Source: Selaginella moellendorffii (Eukaryota; Streptophyta; Lycopodiopsida; Selaginellales; Selaginellaceae). Taken from it: 64,000 bases of DNA. The position numbers were made by a program, and so were the translations under genes. Each line of letters begins with the position of its first letter. Within the stretch, counting starts at the first letter, position 1. The notes under the pieces are model-generated. The model worked only from the letters and a program-made list of their open reading frames with translations, searched no databases and was not told the origin of the DNA. This document shows positions 32,845 through 44,592 of the stretch, one piece after another. The stretch covers positions 2,198,932-2,262,931 of the forward strand of contig NW_003314267.1 in assembly GCF_000143415.4 (NCBI RefSeq), in the 5' to 3' direction.

Positions 32845-33610
32845 NNNNNNNNNNNNNNNNNNNNNNNNNNNNNNNNNNNNNNNNNNNNNNNNNNNNNNNN
32901 NNNNNNNNNNNNNNNNNNNNNNNNNNNNNNNNNNNNNNNNNNNNNNNNNNNNNNNNNNNNNNNNNNNNNNNNNNNNNNNNNNNNNNNNNNNNNNNNNNNN
33001 NNNNNNNNNNNNNNNNNNNNNNNNNNNNNNNNNNNNNNNNNNNNNNNNNNNNNNNNNNNNNNNNNNNNNNNNNNNNNNNNNNNNNNNNNNNNNNNNNNNN
33101 NNNNNNNNNNNNNNNNNNNNNNNNNNNNNNNNNNNNNNNNNNNNNNNNNNNNNNNNNNNNNNNNNNNNNNNNNNNNNNNNNNNNNNNNNNNNNNNNNNNN
33201 NNNNNNNNNNNNNNNNNNNNNNNNNNNNNNNNNNNNNNNNNNNNNNNNNNNNNNNNNNNNNNNNNNNNNNNNNNNNNNNNNNNNNNNNNNNNNNNNNNNN
33301 NNNNNNNNNNNNNNNNNNNNNNNNNNNNNNNNNNNNNNNNNNNNNNNNNNNNNNNNNNNNNNNNNNNNNNNNNNNNNNNNNNNNNNNNNNNNNNNNNNNN
33401 NNNNNNNNNNNNNNNNNNNNNNNNNNNNNNNNNNNNNNNNNNNNNNNNNNNNNNNNNNNNNNNNNNNNNNNNNNNNNNNNNNNNNNNNNNNNNNNNNNNN
33501 NNNNNNNNNNNNNNNNNNNNNNNNNNNNNNNNNNNNNNNNNNNNNNNNNNNNNNNNNNNNNNNNNNNNNNNNNNNNNNNNNNNNNNNNNNNNNNNNNNNN
33601 NNNNNNNNNN
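32845..33610. other. Assembly gap (N)
   Basis: 766 N. From unit 3 the hidden sequence should include the continuation of the MULE interior (about 65 bp after CCTGTCATGGT, compare 47614-47677), the left ATATG duplication and the first half (about 540 bp) of the 5' LTR. The true length may differ from the N count. Confidence 0.95.
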
Positions 33611-34220
33611 AGGGAAATTTGGGGGGAAAGCCCAAAAGCATGTGTTCGTGCAGAGGGGGGGGTTGTGGGGGGTTCCAAATGTATAGTAGGGATAGTGGGT
33701 AGGTCGGGCATGGCCGACAAACCTGAGGCATAGTTTAGCTCCCGCTTGCGTGCCTATCCTTGTTCTGCGTCCGGCTTAGGTCTAAGCCCAAGTTCCATTC
33801 CATGCTAGCTGGTGGAGTACCCATGTCCTCGCGTTAGGCCACCGGTATGCCGAAATAGCGCCAGACTCCGTTTGGCTCCATTTTGCGTGCTGGTCCTGGC
33901 ATTGGGATGCTGGTTGCTCTAGGACTGTTCCAAGTCGCTCCGGGCTCTTGTCCCTTCGCTCCTTGGGCAATATGCTCGGGAGTTGCTCCGTGGTCCGGTT
34001 CCATCACTCCTTGGTGTCACGCTTGGGAGTTTGGCACCGTTCCTTCGTTCAGTGGCCCAAGGCCTTGAACCTTGGGTTCCTATGGACACGTGGCATGGAC
34101 ACGTGGTATGTGACACATGGCATCTGTCACGTGGCACAAAGAGGGTTTAGGTTCCGCTTCGTGGTGTTATCCTATGGTAAATCACCATAGGATAAAGGGT
34201 CAAAACCACGTGCACTACAT
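33611..34220 (+). repeat. 5' LTR of the LARD-like element (3' half)
   Basis: Aligns with 40170-40781 with few differences after the first ~70 bp, and ends CACGTGCACTACA. The first ~50 bp beside the gap resemble the decayed solo LTRs (AGGGAAATTTGGGG) more than the partner LTR. Confidence 0.88.
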
Positions 34221-34222
34221 TT

Positions 34223-34234
34223 GGTATCAGAGGA
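34223..34234 (+). promoter_or_regulatory. Primer-binding site, initiator tRNA-Met
   Basis: TGGTATCAGAGG, complementary to the 3' end of initiator tRNA-Met, two bases after the 5' LTR. Confidence 0.85.
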
Positions 34235-35730
34235 AGAGTCTCAGCGAGTACTATTCAATGAGATTGGGCAACTAGTCTCGTTGCATACGCAGAGATGAAA
34301 ACGATGATCCAAGTGGGTACACGTTTTGGTGCAAAGACTTCGCAATTGTTCCTTGGGTATGGATTTGGTTACCTTTTTGTTCCATATTATGTGAGCTTGC
34401 TCTTGGGCTCATAGGGTGGACTGAGTTGTTCCGTTACACGAGTTTGCGCTTGGGCTCGTGAGTGAGGCGCATTAGCAACTCGAGGTTACACTTTGTGTTG
34501 GCAGGATTAATGTTAGCCTATCGGTGGTTCCATGAGTTGTTCCATGTACCATGGGTGCAAATAAACTTTTCTTGGATTGAACTGAAGGCAGTGCGAAAGC
34601 AAGCTTGAGGTTTGGTCAAAGATGAGACCGAAAAGAGAGTCATCAGGGACGAAGGATCATATACGTAAATCATTTTCTCTTCTTGGAGAGATGATCTGCA
34701 ACGAGGTGTTAACTCATTGCTTGTGTTCACATCATGCAATCAAGAGTCCCTATCTTGATGCATGTTGGAGATGGTGGTGTTACAATGGTGAGTTGTAGGA
34801 TGGATAGTAGTGAAGCGCTAAACCATTTTGTCTAAGCTTGCTATTGGAAGACTTGGGTTGCAATGCTCAATTCTTTTTCCGGAGAACCTTGTTATTGCTC
34901 CTGGAGTAGCTTGGTGTTGGATTAGTGTTGAGTTTGGTCGGAAAGAGAGTGGCATGAGCTTGTCCGTGTTGTGAAAAAAAGTTAGTGGTGTTAAGTGTTG
35001 TAAATCTCTATTTGATGGGGTGTGGCATTTATGTTGCATTTTGTCGAATCGAGTTGGCACTTGATATTCACATAAACCTTTGCAGTAGTGACATGGGCAT
35101 TGCTCATGGTGTTGCTTGATTGATGATCAAGTCATTGTGATTTATATCATATCCATGTGATAATGAGCAATGTGTTTACAAAATTGCTTGGGTAAATGAT
35201 GATTAACCCCAAAGTGGTTGATGGAGAAGCTAATCTACTTGCACGAAGTAGCATTGTAGTAGCTTTGACTGGATTCTCAATGGTGGTCCATTATGCTAAG
35301 CTTAAGTTGGTACCTTGCTTACTTGAGTTTGCCTATAAGGTGTTGGAAAAGGGTTATAGCATTCACTTTCTATGACTTGTCGATTGATTCGTTAGCACTT
35401 GGAGTAGATTGTTGGATGGAGAAGATATGTAGTTGGGGCATTGACATCACTAGCACTTGTGTTAGTGAAAGTGGCATTGTTATTTCAAGTGATGAGGAAT
35501 TTTCCTTGGACCCTGATTTTCCATGTCATTTTTCTTGTTAGTGTTTTGACTTCACATTGAATCTTGAAGGTGATTGAAGAAGAGTGTTAATGCAATATAG
35601 ATATCCGAAGATGTGGTCTTCGTGATCAAGCCTTGGGTGTTCATTTTGCATTTTGCGGATGTCGGTGTTGGATATCGATTAAATGGTAGAGATGTTTGAG
35701 GCTTAAGCATACTATGGGTCATGAGAATTT

Positions 35731-36323
35731 TGTAAGCTCCTAAATTTGGACTTCCCGGGAGGTCACCCAGCCCAGTACTATTCAAACCCAAGGATGCTTA
35801 ACCCCAAATATCCCAAGACCCTTAACCGATTGGAAAAGGGGGTGCACTCTTGTTCATGGGCCCTTTCCCTCTATATTTGAACCCCATGGATCGTCTCTCA
35901 AGTCGTTCCCTTTGGTTGCTTACAATCCACCACGCTTCCCTGCAAGTTCACGCCCTCGTGAACGGAAGTTGAGAGCCGCAGCTCTCCCGAGAGCCCCGCT
36001 CTCTTGACACCCTACCCCTCGGGTCGAGCCCAGCGGGAACAAACTGGACCAGCCAGATGTCAATCAACATGTGGTGTGATTCCCTTAGCCAACCAACAGA
36101 GTCGGACCCGAGACCTCTCTGATACCAAATATAAGCTCCTAAATTTGGACTTCCCGAGAGGTCACCCAGCCCAGTACTATTCAAACCCAAGGACGCTTAA
36201 CCCCAAATATCCCAAGACCCTTAATCGATTGGAAAAGGGGGTGCACTCTTGTTCATGGGCCCTTTCCCTCTATATTTGAACCCCATGGATCGTCTCTCAA
36301 GTCGTTCCCTTTGGTTGCTTACA
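35731..36323 (-). mobile_element. TRIM element (miniature LTR retrotransposon), complete
   Basis: 593 bp: two 194-bp LTRs (35731-35924 and 36130-36323) around a 205-bp interior, with target duplication AATTT on both sides (35726-35730, 36324-36328). Read on the minus strand, LTRs start TGTAAGC and end GCTTACA (a 7-bp inverted terminus). The primer site TGGTATCAGAG (reverse of 36117-36127) sits two bases after the 5' LTR. A purine-rich stretch precedes the other LTR. LTRs differ by 4 transitions (about 98% identical). No coding capacity. It lies inside the LARD-like element. Confidence 0.93.
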
Positions 36324-39300
36324 AATTTGTGTTGAGGTGAACCTATGTGAAGTTGTTGGTAGGAGGAAGTTGGTTGAGTCTTTCCTGGACTGAGAGTTAT
36401 TCTTTCTCTAGGATGGAAAATTTTCCACAAATTTTCTCAGGCTTTTCCAATGGCTGATCTATTGATCATTTTGCCCGAAAACCATTCTGTTTTCGTAAGC
36501 CAGTACAAACTAGTGAAGGGGTTAGAGTTGACTTCAGTTAGCTTAGACCCTGGTAGGTAGTTTGTATGATGCAGCCTGAAAGGGATGCTAACTTTTGGGG
36601 CTAAAATAATTGAGTTGGATAGAGTCTAGAGTTGGTGTAGAAAAGTGGCCGTTGCACTTTTCTCAGAAGGGTGACCCTTGTGCCCTTCTTTTATAGTGTT
36701 TTGCTTGGTGGCAGGTTGCACCTTGCATTTCGCTAAGACTCTATGAGAGTAGTGAGCTCTCACTGATCTTGACTTAGTCTTGGTAGCCCTGTGCCTTGGC
36801 TAAGGATGGTGATGTCCAACTTAGTTGTTTGAGGTTGAGATGTTGGTACCCATACTATAGCTTTGTCTATGAGGAGGTTGTGTACCGATATGAGTCCATC
36901 TTATGGTCTTCACTTTAGTTTCGACTGAGTGTTGATTGTATAGCCAGCCTCTTCAAAGGCATGCTCAGAGTTAGTAGCTAAATGTTTTAGTGAGCTTATT
37001 GCGGTTGAGTTGGATTTGAGTGGTCATTTAGTTTGTGCTTGTCTATGAACTTTTATCTCGTACCTGGGGTATCACGTTCATATTGGGCAAGTATATAACT
37101 TAATGACAAGAGTTGGTGTTTGGGTCTTGTGAAGGCAAGTTGAGGAGTGATTGTTAGTTGCTTTGCGACTAGTGATTACTTGTGGACTTCGTCAAGGACT
37201 TTTGACACTTGCTTTGCTCGATGATGATTTAGCGGTGATGGGCTTGCTTTACCAGATGGTGTTGCGGAGGATCATGTCATTAGGCTAGTATGGTTTTTTT
37301 TCCATGTTGGCATATCAATTCCTTTGTTGATATCATTTGGTTACGTTTGGTCTATAGTGTTGGATTTCATTGAGTCTTGGATGTGGTGATTCACTCCTTG
37401 ATGATGTGTTATTTGTCACTGAGTTTTGCTGAAGGATTGGTCTCGGATACTAAGTATAGTATCTTTGACTTTGGTTAGCTTGGTTGCTGGAAAGCTTCAA
37501 GTGGTGAATCACTCTTGCTTTCTTCTAGCTTTGTTATGGTGTTGATGGCATTGAAGTGATGCCTTGTCATTGACATTGTTGATGTTGAGATTCAAAGTGA
37601 AATGAGATGTCTCTCCTTAGGATTAATATTGAGTTTCATTAATCTTAATGAAGATAGTGTTGATGATTTGGCTATGGCTTTGTGTTGTTGGCATTCATGC
37701 ATTTGCTAGTTAGCAACTGTGTTGACGTTCAAATGAACTGAGTGGCAAGTTGAGTTAGTTGTGTTCTAAACGAGATTATTTAGTAGGGGTTGAGCTTTGA
37801 GCTTTTCCTTGAAAAGTGATTTAGTCATGGACTATGCTAACTCTACAAGTGGGAGAGTTAGTGATCAATGTTGGAATATTTTGAATCCTTATGGGATTTT
37901 AGTTGAAATATATCAATCATTGATGATTCTTCTTGTGCTTGCTATGAAGTGAGTTACGTCTTGCTATAGATGGATTCATGGAGGATCATTTAGTGATCAC
38001 TTGTTGAGCATAGCTCCATTGTGCTTAGCTTTTGGATTGATGCAGAAATACTCTTCATTAGCTTTGGCATTATGAAGTTTGGCTTATGGATGTGTTGAAG
38101 AAGACATTATGGGTTGCACCATGATTTCTTTTTTAGCATTGAAGTTAGCTTCTATGAGACTCGTGATCATTATTAAGCAAGACTTGGCTATAGGCTTCTT
38201 CGAGCTTTGGTTCTTTGAGTTTTATGCTCATTGTTCCATTTGTTAGAAGTTGTTGGGGAAGGCATTTTGGCTCATTAGTTTTGATGTTGAAGTTGGCTTT
38301 GCATCTGGCAATCATTGGTGATGATTGACTATCATCTAGGGTAGTTGATTGTCCTTATCACAAGTTTTGCTTGATTATTGTTGGTTTGGAATTATTTGTT
38401 ATTCTTCGGGATGGTAGATTCTTTCTTCAATGATGATTATACATCACTACATTGATGGGTTAATTGACGATCTTTCATGATAGTTGGTTGTTCTCTTTGA
38501 TGGCTTTTGGCTTTTCGCAATACCACATGTTCTTTGTGGTTTGCTCTGGATTGGTCTCTTGGGTTTGAGACGTCAGTAGGATGTTGTTGACACTTGCTTA
38601 GGCAACTTGAGTTCCTTGGTATTGTTGGCTGGGATCTATTCAGATTGGCTTTTGTGATTGTTGGCAGGCATGAGTGTTTGTTGGTCTTACCACATTCATT
38701 CTCTTCTGTTGATTGTTGCTCGAGTTAGTTTTGATAGATTTGGATGTTATTTCCTTTGGGTGATACATTTGCGAGCATTGTGCTTGTTAGTCAATGATAC
38801 TTTGTGTTCTTTGAGTTCTCTCTAATAAGTTGTTGGCTTACTGTCTACTATCTTCAGTAGTTAAATTTCATCATTGAGTTTCCTTGATGATATATACTAG
38901 CTATTGAATGTTGTTGGATGGTGATTCCTATGTTTACCAATTATAGTGATCTTGGTGGTTCCTATCTACAATACTACTGGTTTATCAGATGATAACTTGC
39001 TTAGAATACTTTTGTGTTCTACTCTAAGATATAATCACTAGTAATTAAGCTTCTCAGATATCATTGTCTCTGACTTTGATATTGTCCATTTATTGATCTT
39101 TGAGTTTGGGCCAGTATAGGCAGATTGGCTTCGGCACTTCGTGTGCATGTTGAAATCTTTAGTCATGGGGTAGCTACTATCGACTGGTCACATAACCCGC
39201 CTCTCTATCGATGTTCTTTATTCCGTTAAAAGGGCGTGACCGTGTAAACAACTCTAACTGCCTGTTTACAGTAGTCTATCTAAACCTTATCGACGGGTTT

Positions 39301-39632
39301 GGTTTCTTTGCTTAGAAGGGTTGGGGCCTCTGGCTTCTCTCTCTATGTTCCTGCGGGCAGGGGTATATCACACTTTTGTAAGCTAGATGACTCCCAGAGC
39401 AGCAAGGGTGGCTGACTCTATTGGTCATTTCTTTGTCGGCGACGGCCGAAAGGTGTTTGAGCTGGTAGCGCATCCGCGTTAGACATTGAGGTTGCCCCCT
39501 AACTCATTTAAGTTGGTGCATTTCTTACATAGTGTGAGTACCGTGAACTTTTTCTGGAGTTGTTTCCTTGGCAGTATTCTAGACTCAAGTATGCATCGAC
39601 AAGGACGTCGATCTTCCCCAAGGGGGGGAGAG

Positions 39633-40781
39633 TGTCGCAAATGTGACTTCGGGTATCGAAAGTTACCTACCGACCAGTCCTTACGGACACTCTTTCCTTA
39701 TTGCCATGACGGTAGGAGGTCGGTACTGCTGGTTCCCATCATTAGCCCCTCTTGTTCAAGTGTTAGTTTACTGGGCTTAGCACCTGTACTTAGCCAGATG
39801 GACATAAGGTAGGAACTCCTATGTGTTTCTAGCTGAGCATACTCGGCCTGGCTTTTAGTTCTCTTTTGCTCTGCCTTGCACTGGCTTGACAAGAACCCTC
39901 GCGTATTGAGATTGGTCCCTCAATATCGCTGGATGATAGCTTACCATGTCTGCCAAACACCCTCGCTATCATGCCCTTTATGTTGGTCTCATTTCGGTCC
40001 CAAATGTTATTTATGGAAAGTGTCCAGATTTGCTCATTTGGCATATCTACGGAATGTAGAGATCGGCCTGAACACAATGGTGTTCATCCCATGTCCAAAT
40101 TCGCAATCTAAGGACATTCCATATTTAGTAAGTTTTGAGCTTGTCCCAGAGACTAACTCCTGATACTAAGGGAGGCTTGGGGTGAAAGCCCAGAGCGTGT
40201 GTTCCTCAAGGGGGGGGGGGGGGGCTGTGGGGGGTTCCAAATGTATAGTAGGGATAGTGGGTAGGTCGGGCATGGCCGACCAACCTGAGGCATAGTCTAG
40301 CTCCCGCTTGCGTGCCTGTCCTTGTTCTGCGTCCGGCTTGGGTCTAAGCCCAAGTTCCATTCCATGCTAGCTGGTGGAGTACCCATGTCCTCGCGTTAGG
40401 CCACCGGTATGCCGAAATAGCGCCAGACTCCGTTTGGCTCCGTTTTGCGTGTTGGTCCTGGCATTGGGATGCTGGTTGCTCTAGGACTGTTCCAAGTCGC
40501 TCCGGGCTCTTGTCCCTTCGCTCCTTGGGCAATATGCTCGGGAGTTGCTCCATGGTCCGATTCCATCACTCCTTGGTGTCACGCTTGGGAGTTTGGCACC
40601 GTTCCTTCGTTCAGTGGCCCAAGGCCCTGAACCTCGGGTTCCTATGGACACGTGGCATGGACACATGGTATGTGACACGTGGCATCTGTCACGTGGCACA
40701 AAGAGGGTTTAGGTTCCGCTTCATGGTGTTATCCTATGGTAAATCACTATAGGATAAAGGGTCAAAACCACGTGCGCTACA
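39633..40781 (+). repeat. 3' LTR of the LARD-like element
   Basis: 1149 bp, TGTCGCAAATG...GTGCGCTACA, directly after the polypurine tract. It has a run of more than 12 G at about 40208-40223 and CACGTGGCA-type repeats near 40650-40700. Confidence 0.88.
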
Positions 40782-41803
40782 ATATGATCCAGCAGAATTT
40801 CACATCAAATTAGATTTATAATGAGGATATGTAAATTGTGGGAAGGAACAAGTCAACTGGTGAACCTCCTTGTCGAGATGATTTTCTAACTATGCAGGAT
40901 ATTAATAATTTACATAGGAAGCATTTGCTTTCAACTTATTGACTACATGAGAATTATGCACAACACGTATTTAAAAGAACACAAATCTCAAGAAAGTATT
41001 TTTCTAGTAGGAAGGTGATTGAGGTAAAGATTATTTTACCATAGGGATTCAAACACCTTGGCAACCGCAAAAGATGGTGGACTTTGCAAATAATAATTTG
41101 TTGAGTCTTGATGCAACTTTTAGAACTAATTATTACAAGATAAAATTTTGGAATTTCAACAGCACGTTGATAGTTATAATATATCCTCCAAGCAAGCAAA
41201 ACCTTTGGTGGAAAGAATTACAAGTAAAAGAAAAGCTTCTAGTAGCCTAGAAGCAATTCCTTTTACTAGGCAAAGGAACAACAAGAAAGAAAAGCTCTTT
41301 AAACAAAAAACTTAATCTTAGCAAAGAATAAATTTATAAAAAAACTCTTTATGTACTTGCATTGCATATGTTTAAATTAGTGAGAAGATTTCATAGCAAA
41401 AGTGGATCACCACTCCTATTGTTGATCATGGTCATCCATGACACTCATTGGCACGTAAAAAGGCATCCATGCATGTGCTGATTGAAATTGGGGTTGTGGC
41501 CACTTGGAAATAATTAGGGCGCATGCTAGGCGTGGGCAGGGAGTGCAGGTACGGGCGGGAGTGCGCAGCTGCAACAGATGGGAGAGGCATGATGCCACAT
41601 CACTGCCAGGTAAGTAGAGAGAGAGAGAGAGAGAGAGTGAATAGAGAGAGAGAGAGAGTGAACCAGGATGGTGTTTAATGGAAGGCACGAAGAGTGCTTT
41701 TATTTTAGTAGTTATGGTATCATGGAGATTTTAAGCTTTTTAAGTTTAGAAAGTGCATTGTGTTCAAAACAGGAGTTTAATTAACTTCCATTTCAAAATC
41801 AAA

Positions 41804-43076
41804 TTAAATCCTCAGAGTGTCCAAGAGCCACTGGCGATTAAGTCCCCCAGCTTGCAAAGCCGTCATATAATCCTTATAAACCATAGGCTTAAACACTGGA
41901 GAGCCCTCCACCAATTTGCTCGCTGGGTGCACCAAACTCTCCCAATTTGGCCCCATTGCCACTGGAATGGACATTCGATCTTCACTGCTATTAACCACAG
42001 CTCTGTGCTCGGCGCTCTTATACTTGTCATTGCTCAAAATCTGCAAGAAAAGAAAAAGAAAACATTAATTTTGACCAGTCAGTCAATGCTAGTAAACGAG
42101 AAAGAGCAAACGCTGACCTGGATCTGCTCGCCCAGATTGACCACGAACGAGTAAGGTATGGGCTTCACGGAGTACCACTCGTTAGCGTGCATCACCTGGA
42201 GACCCTCGACGTGATCTTGGAGCAGCAGCGTGATCGATCCGGGGTCCGAGTGTGGGCCGATTCCCAGCACCAGATCGGGCTCGGGGCAAGCAGGATAGAA
42301 GTTGAGAGCCATGATTTGCGAGCAGCCATTGAATGCCTTGTCGATGTAATCCTTTGGAAGATCCAAGCTCTCGGAGATGAGCTCCAGGAGGAACTTTGCA
42401 AGGTTGCGAACGCGAGTGGAGTAATCGGCAGTAACTTCCCTATAAGATGATCATATACCAGCGATGTTAAGAAAGGATGGCAAGAAGGTATTTATACCTG
42501 TAAGATGCTGGCTTTTCAGGCCAGAGTTCTTGCATCTCGGCCAGTGGGAGGCAGCTATGGCGGAGGTAATCTCTCCAGCTAAAGACCTTGTCTTGTGTTA
42601 CATTGAAGCTGGTTCCATACCTCATTCGGGATTCGGTGTCTGTGGAGAAGTAGCGCATTTTCTCCTCGTTTGGGAGAGCGTGGAATTCGCGAGCCACCGA
42701 TTGCATTTCATCCACCAAAGAATGGGGAACACCGTGATTGATCACCTGTATGGCGAAGATCACACAATTCTCGATCAATTCTATACCCAGTGATGGAACA
42801 AAGAGATTTTGGGACATCCACCACCCAGCAAGAACAATAGCACACCTGGAAGAAGCCCCATTTCACGCAAGCTTCACGGATTTGCGGGACAAGCGCTGCT
42901 CGAGCCTCGCTCGAATTCAAGGCGGCGCCAAGATCCAGGACTGGGAAGCTTTCCTCGCGATGAACGGCATTTGGGCGCTCCTCTTTGGATCGGATGTAAA
43001 TGCCGGGCAGCTTGTCCAGGCCCGAATCCACCAGATTCTTCACACCCAAGTGGAGTGGAAGAACTTCGGCGGCCAT
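41804..43076 (-). CDS. 2-oxoglutarate/Fe(II)-dependent dioxygenase, copy 3 (unit 2)
   Basis: Four exons: 43076-42846, 42745-42498, 42439-42118 and 42040-41804, 345 residues, same phases as copies 2 and 4. His223, Asp225, His279 and Arg289/Ser291 are all present. Compared with the others it has MAAEVLP at the start, Glu for Lys at the first residue of exon 3 (GAA for AAA), HANEWYSV for HGNEWYSV, and LGEQIQ for LGDQIQ. A TATAAAA box lies at 43111-43117 (reverse), 35 bp before the ATG. Divergent from the OEP80 fragment. Apparently functional; substrate unknown. Confidence 0.9.
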
Positions 43077-43316
43077 TGTTGAGCTCTTCGCAAAGATAAG
43101 CTTCCTCTGGTTTTATACTAAACCTTTCTTGGGGGATACGAAAAAATGTCTTGGATTTTCTAGATTCTAAAAGAGGTTCGGTCATGTGCGGCTGCTAAGA
43201 AGGAACTACGAATCTAAAAGTTGGCATAGCAAAATGAACTACCGCTCAGCGGTCCAGATGGCATCACGAATGGACGGACGTGATTGCTCTATTGGTCTCG
43301 AGGATATTCCAGGGCC

Positions 43317-44148
43317 ATGCCACGGGCAAAGGCAATGTCGTCTTCGAGGGCGGAGGCGCCACCGTCGGCGCTCCAGCCCGCGCGGATTCTCTTCTCCGGA
43401 GTCAAGGTACCCGAGGGGGAAGGAGGAGGAGGAAAGAGTCCTTATCAGCGAGGTTCTTGTCCAAGATAAAGATGGGCAGGAGTTGGAAAACTCGGAGATT
43501 TTGGCCACTGCTCGACAGGCTCTAAAGTCGTGTAAATCGAATTACGCGCTCACGACGAAAGAGGTCCAAGAGGACGTTCATCGGATCATCGAGACTGGAT
43601 TTTTCGCGTCTTGCATGCGAAGATAGACGAGATGGAGTCAGGCTGATTTTCAAGGTGCTGGCTGCTGATCCTTCTATTTTACTTCCCTTTTGCTGCATTC
43701 TCACAATCTTTTCCACAGGTCGAGGCTAACCAAGAACTTCGTGGCCTTGTTTGCAATAGCGCAAACGTTCTTCCCACGAAGGTTATCGAGGATGCCTTTC
43801 GAAACGAGTATGGTATGCCATTTGTTTCTCTTTTCATCTTTTTCCTGAGTGGGGAAGTAGCATTAAGAATGTGTTGCATTGCTCTTTAAGTTTTGCAGGA
43901 AAAGTTGTGAACATTCAAAGGCTTAACACGGTTCTCGACACTTTGAATGGATGGTACCGAGATAGAGGCTACTTTGCACAGGTAGATTCTTGCGCATTCC
44001 TTTTTTTTGAGATGGTTCTAGTGGTAGTACACAGGTGACAGACCTGGAGATAATGCCAGACGGTATTCTCAAAGTACAATTTGCTGAGGCAGTAGGTAAC
44101 AACATCAATATACGATTTTTGGACAGGAAAACGTAAGCTTTTCTAGTC
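43317..44148 (+). pseudogene. Truncated OEP80 copy, unit 2
   Basis: Contains OEP80 exons 1 to 4 with their introns. About 275 bp of exon 1 are deleted (join at GGTACCCGAG/GGGGAAGGAGG). Eight bases are missing after TTGCATG, shifting the frame in the POTRA region. Exon 4 reads GTAGGTAAC where the intact gene has GTAGTTAAC. The copy ends just after the exon 4 donor, at TTTTCTAGTC (the same point as 51314 in the intact gene), and is joined to a retroelement 3' end. The barrel is missing. Confidence 0.92.
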
Positions 44149-44360
44149 CACGGGATGTGCAAAGTCAAGGCGCATGACAAGGTATATGCGAATAATGTAG
44201 CGGACAGGCTCGCCAAGACAGGGCGCCAACTCGAGGGGCGGAAGATCCAGTGGTTCCACGTAGAAAGGTCTGGTGCGATTGTGAAATTGTGAAATATAGT
44301 GAGATTATATTTTAATGTAGTGTTGATACATTAATAACTTTTTCTTTCCCTTTTTTTGAA
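44149..44360 (+). mobile_element. 5'-truncated retroelement: RNase H end plus 3' trailer
   Basis: The frame from 44149 reads HGMCKVKAHDKVYANNVADR, LAKTGR and on to AIVKL and a stop. The VKAH and NNVADRLAK blocks match the end of RNase H domains (active-site His and Asp). An AT-rich trailer follows, to about CTTTCCCTTTTTTT. A 5'-truncated non-LTR insertion is the simplest reading. The trailer is shared with unit 1. Confidence 0.65.
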
Positions 44361-44394
44361 AAGGCTTGGTTAACTAAATTGTGAGGAAAATATT

Positions 44395-44468
44395 TGGCCT
44401 ATGCAGGTTTCGAACCTGCGACCTTGGCGTTATTAGCACCACGCTCTGACCAGCTGAGCTAATAGGCC
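44395..44468 (-). tRNA. tRNA-Ile (AAU)
   Basis: 74 nt, minus strand. Perfect acceptor stem (GGCCTAT/ATAGGCC), D arm TAGCTCAGCTGGTCAGAGC, anticodon AAU in loop CTAATAA, T arm GCAGGTTCGAAACCTGC, discriminator A. It lacks both lesions of the unit 1 copy and looks functional. Confidence 0.92.
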
Positions 44469-44523
44469 TTAAACAATCAATGATGATTTTAATTTAATCA
44501 AATAAAGAATTTATGAAGCAATG

Positions 44524-44592
44524 AGCGCTCTGGACAGGGTTCGAACCTGTGACTTTCTGGTTACTATCCACAGACGCTCTATCCACTAGCTA
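44524..44592 (-). pseudogene. Truncated tRNA-like sequence
   Basis: Same tRNA-Arg-like sequence as 27958-28034, but a deletion of about 21 bp removes its 5' acceptor strand: CTAGCTA is followed directly by GATTTTCATT. It cannot form a tRNA. Confidence 0.7.

Larger units (their letters stand above)
33611..40781 (+). mobile_element. Large non-coding LTR retrotransposon (LARD-like)
   Basis: The 5' LTR is partly hidden in the gap (visible 33611-34220). The 3' LTR is complete (39633-40781). The primer-binding site TGGTATCAGAGG begins at 34223, two bases after the LTR, and fits initiator tRNA-Met. The polypurine tract (AAGGGGGGGAGAG, about 39620-39632) abuts the 3' LTR. The 5.4-kb interior has no gag or pol reading frame, only short chance frames and a nested TRIM. 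It must have moved with proteins of another element. The right flank is ATATG; the unfilled target is at 47678-47682 in unit 3. Confidence 0.88.
31863..41688. mobile_element. MULE-like element, unit 2 copy, interrupted
   Basis: Flanked by GAAGAGTGC at 31854-31862 and 41689-41697. The left inverted repeat (TTAAACACCATCCTAATTCAC..., 31869 on) and the right one (reverse of ...GGATGGTGTTTAATG, up to about 41680) match those of the 1.93-kb copy in unit 3. About 8 kb of it is the later LTR element at the gap/33611-40781. A (GA)n tract is at 41617-41658. Confidence 0.8.

Noticed and set aside
32711-33733. Long open frames of 297-340 residues
   Set aside because: They run through the N gap; almost all residues are unknown.
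41617-41658. (GA)n tract as a regulatory element
   Set aside because: It is part of the MULE terminal inverted repeat and has a (CT)n counterpart in the other arm.
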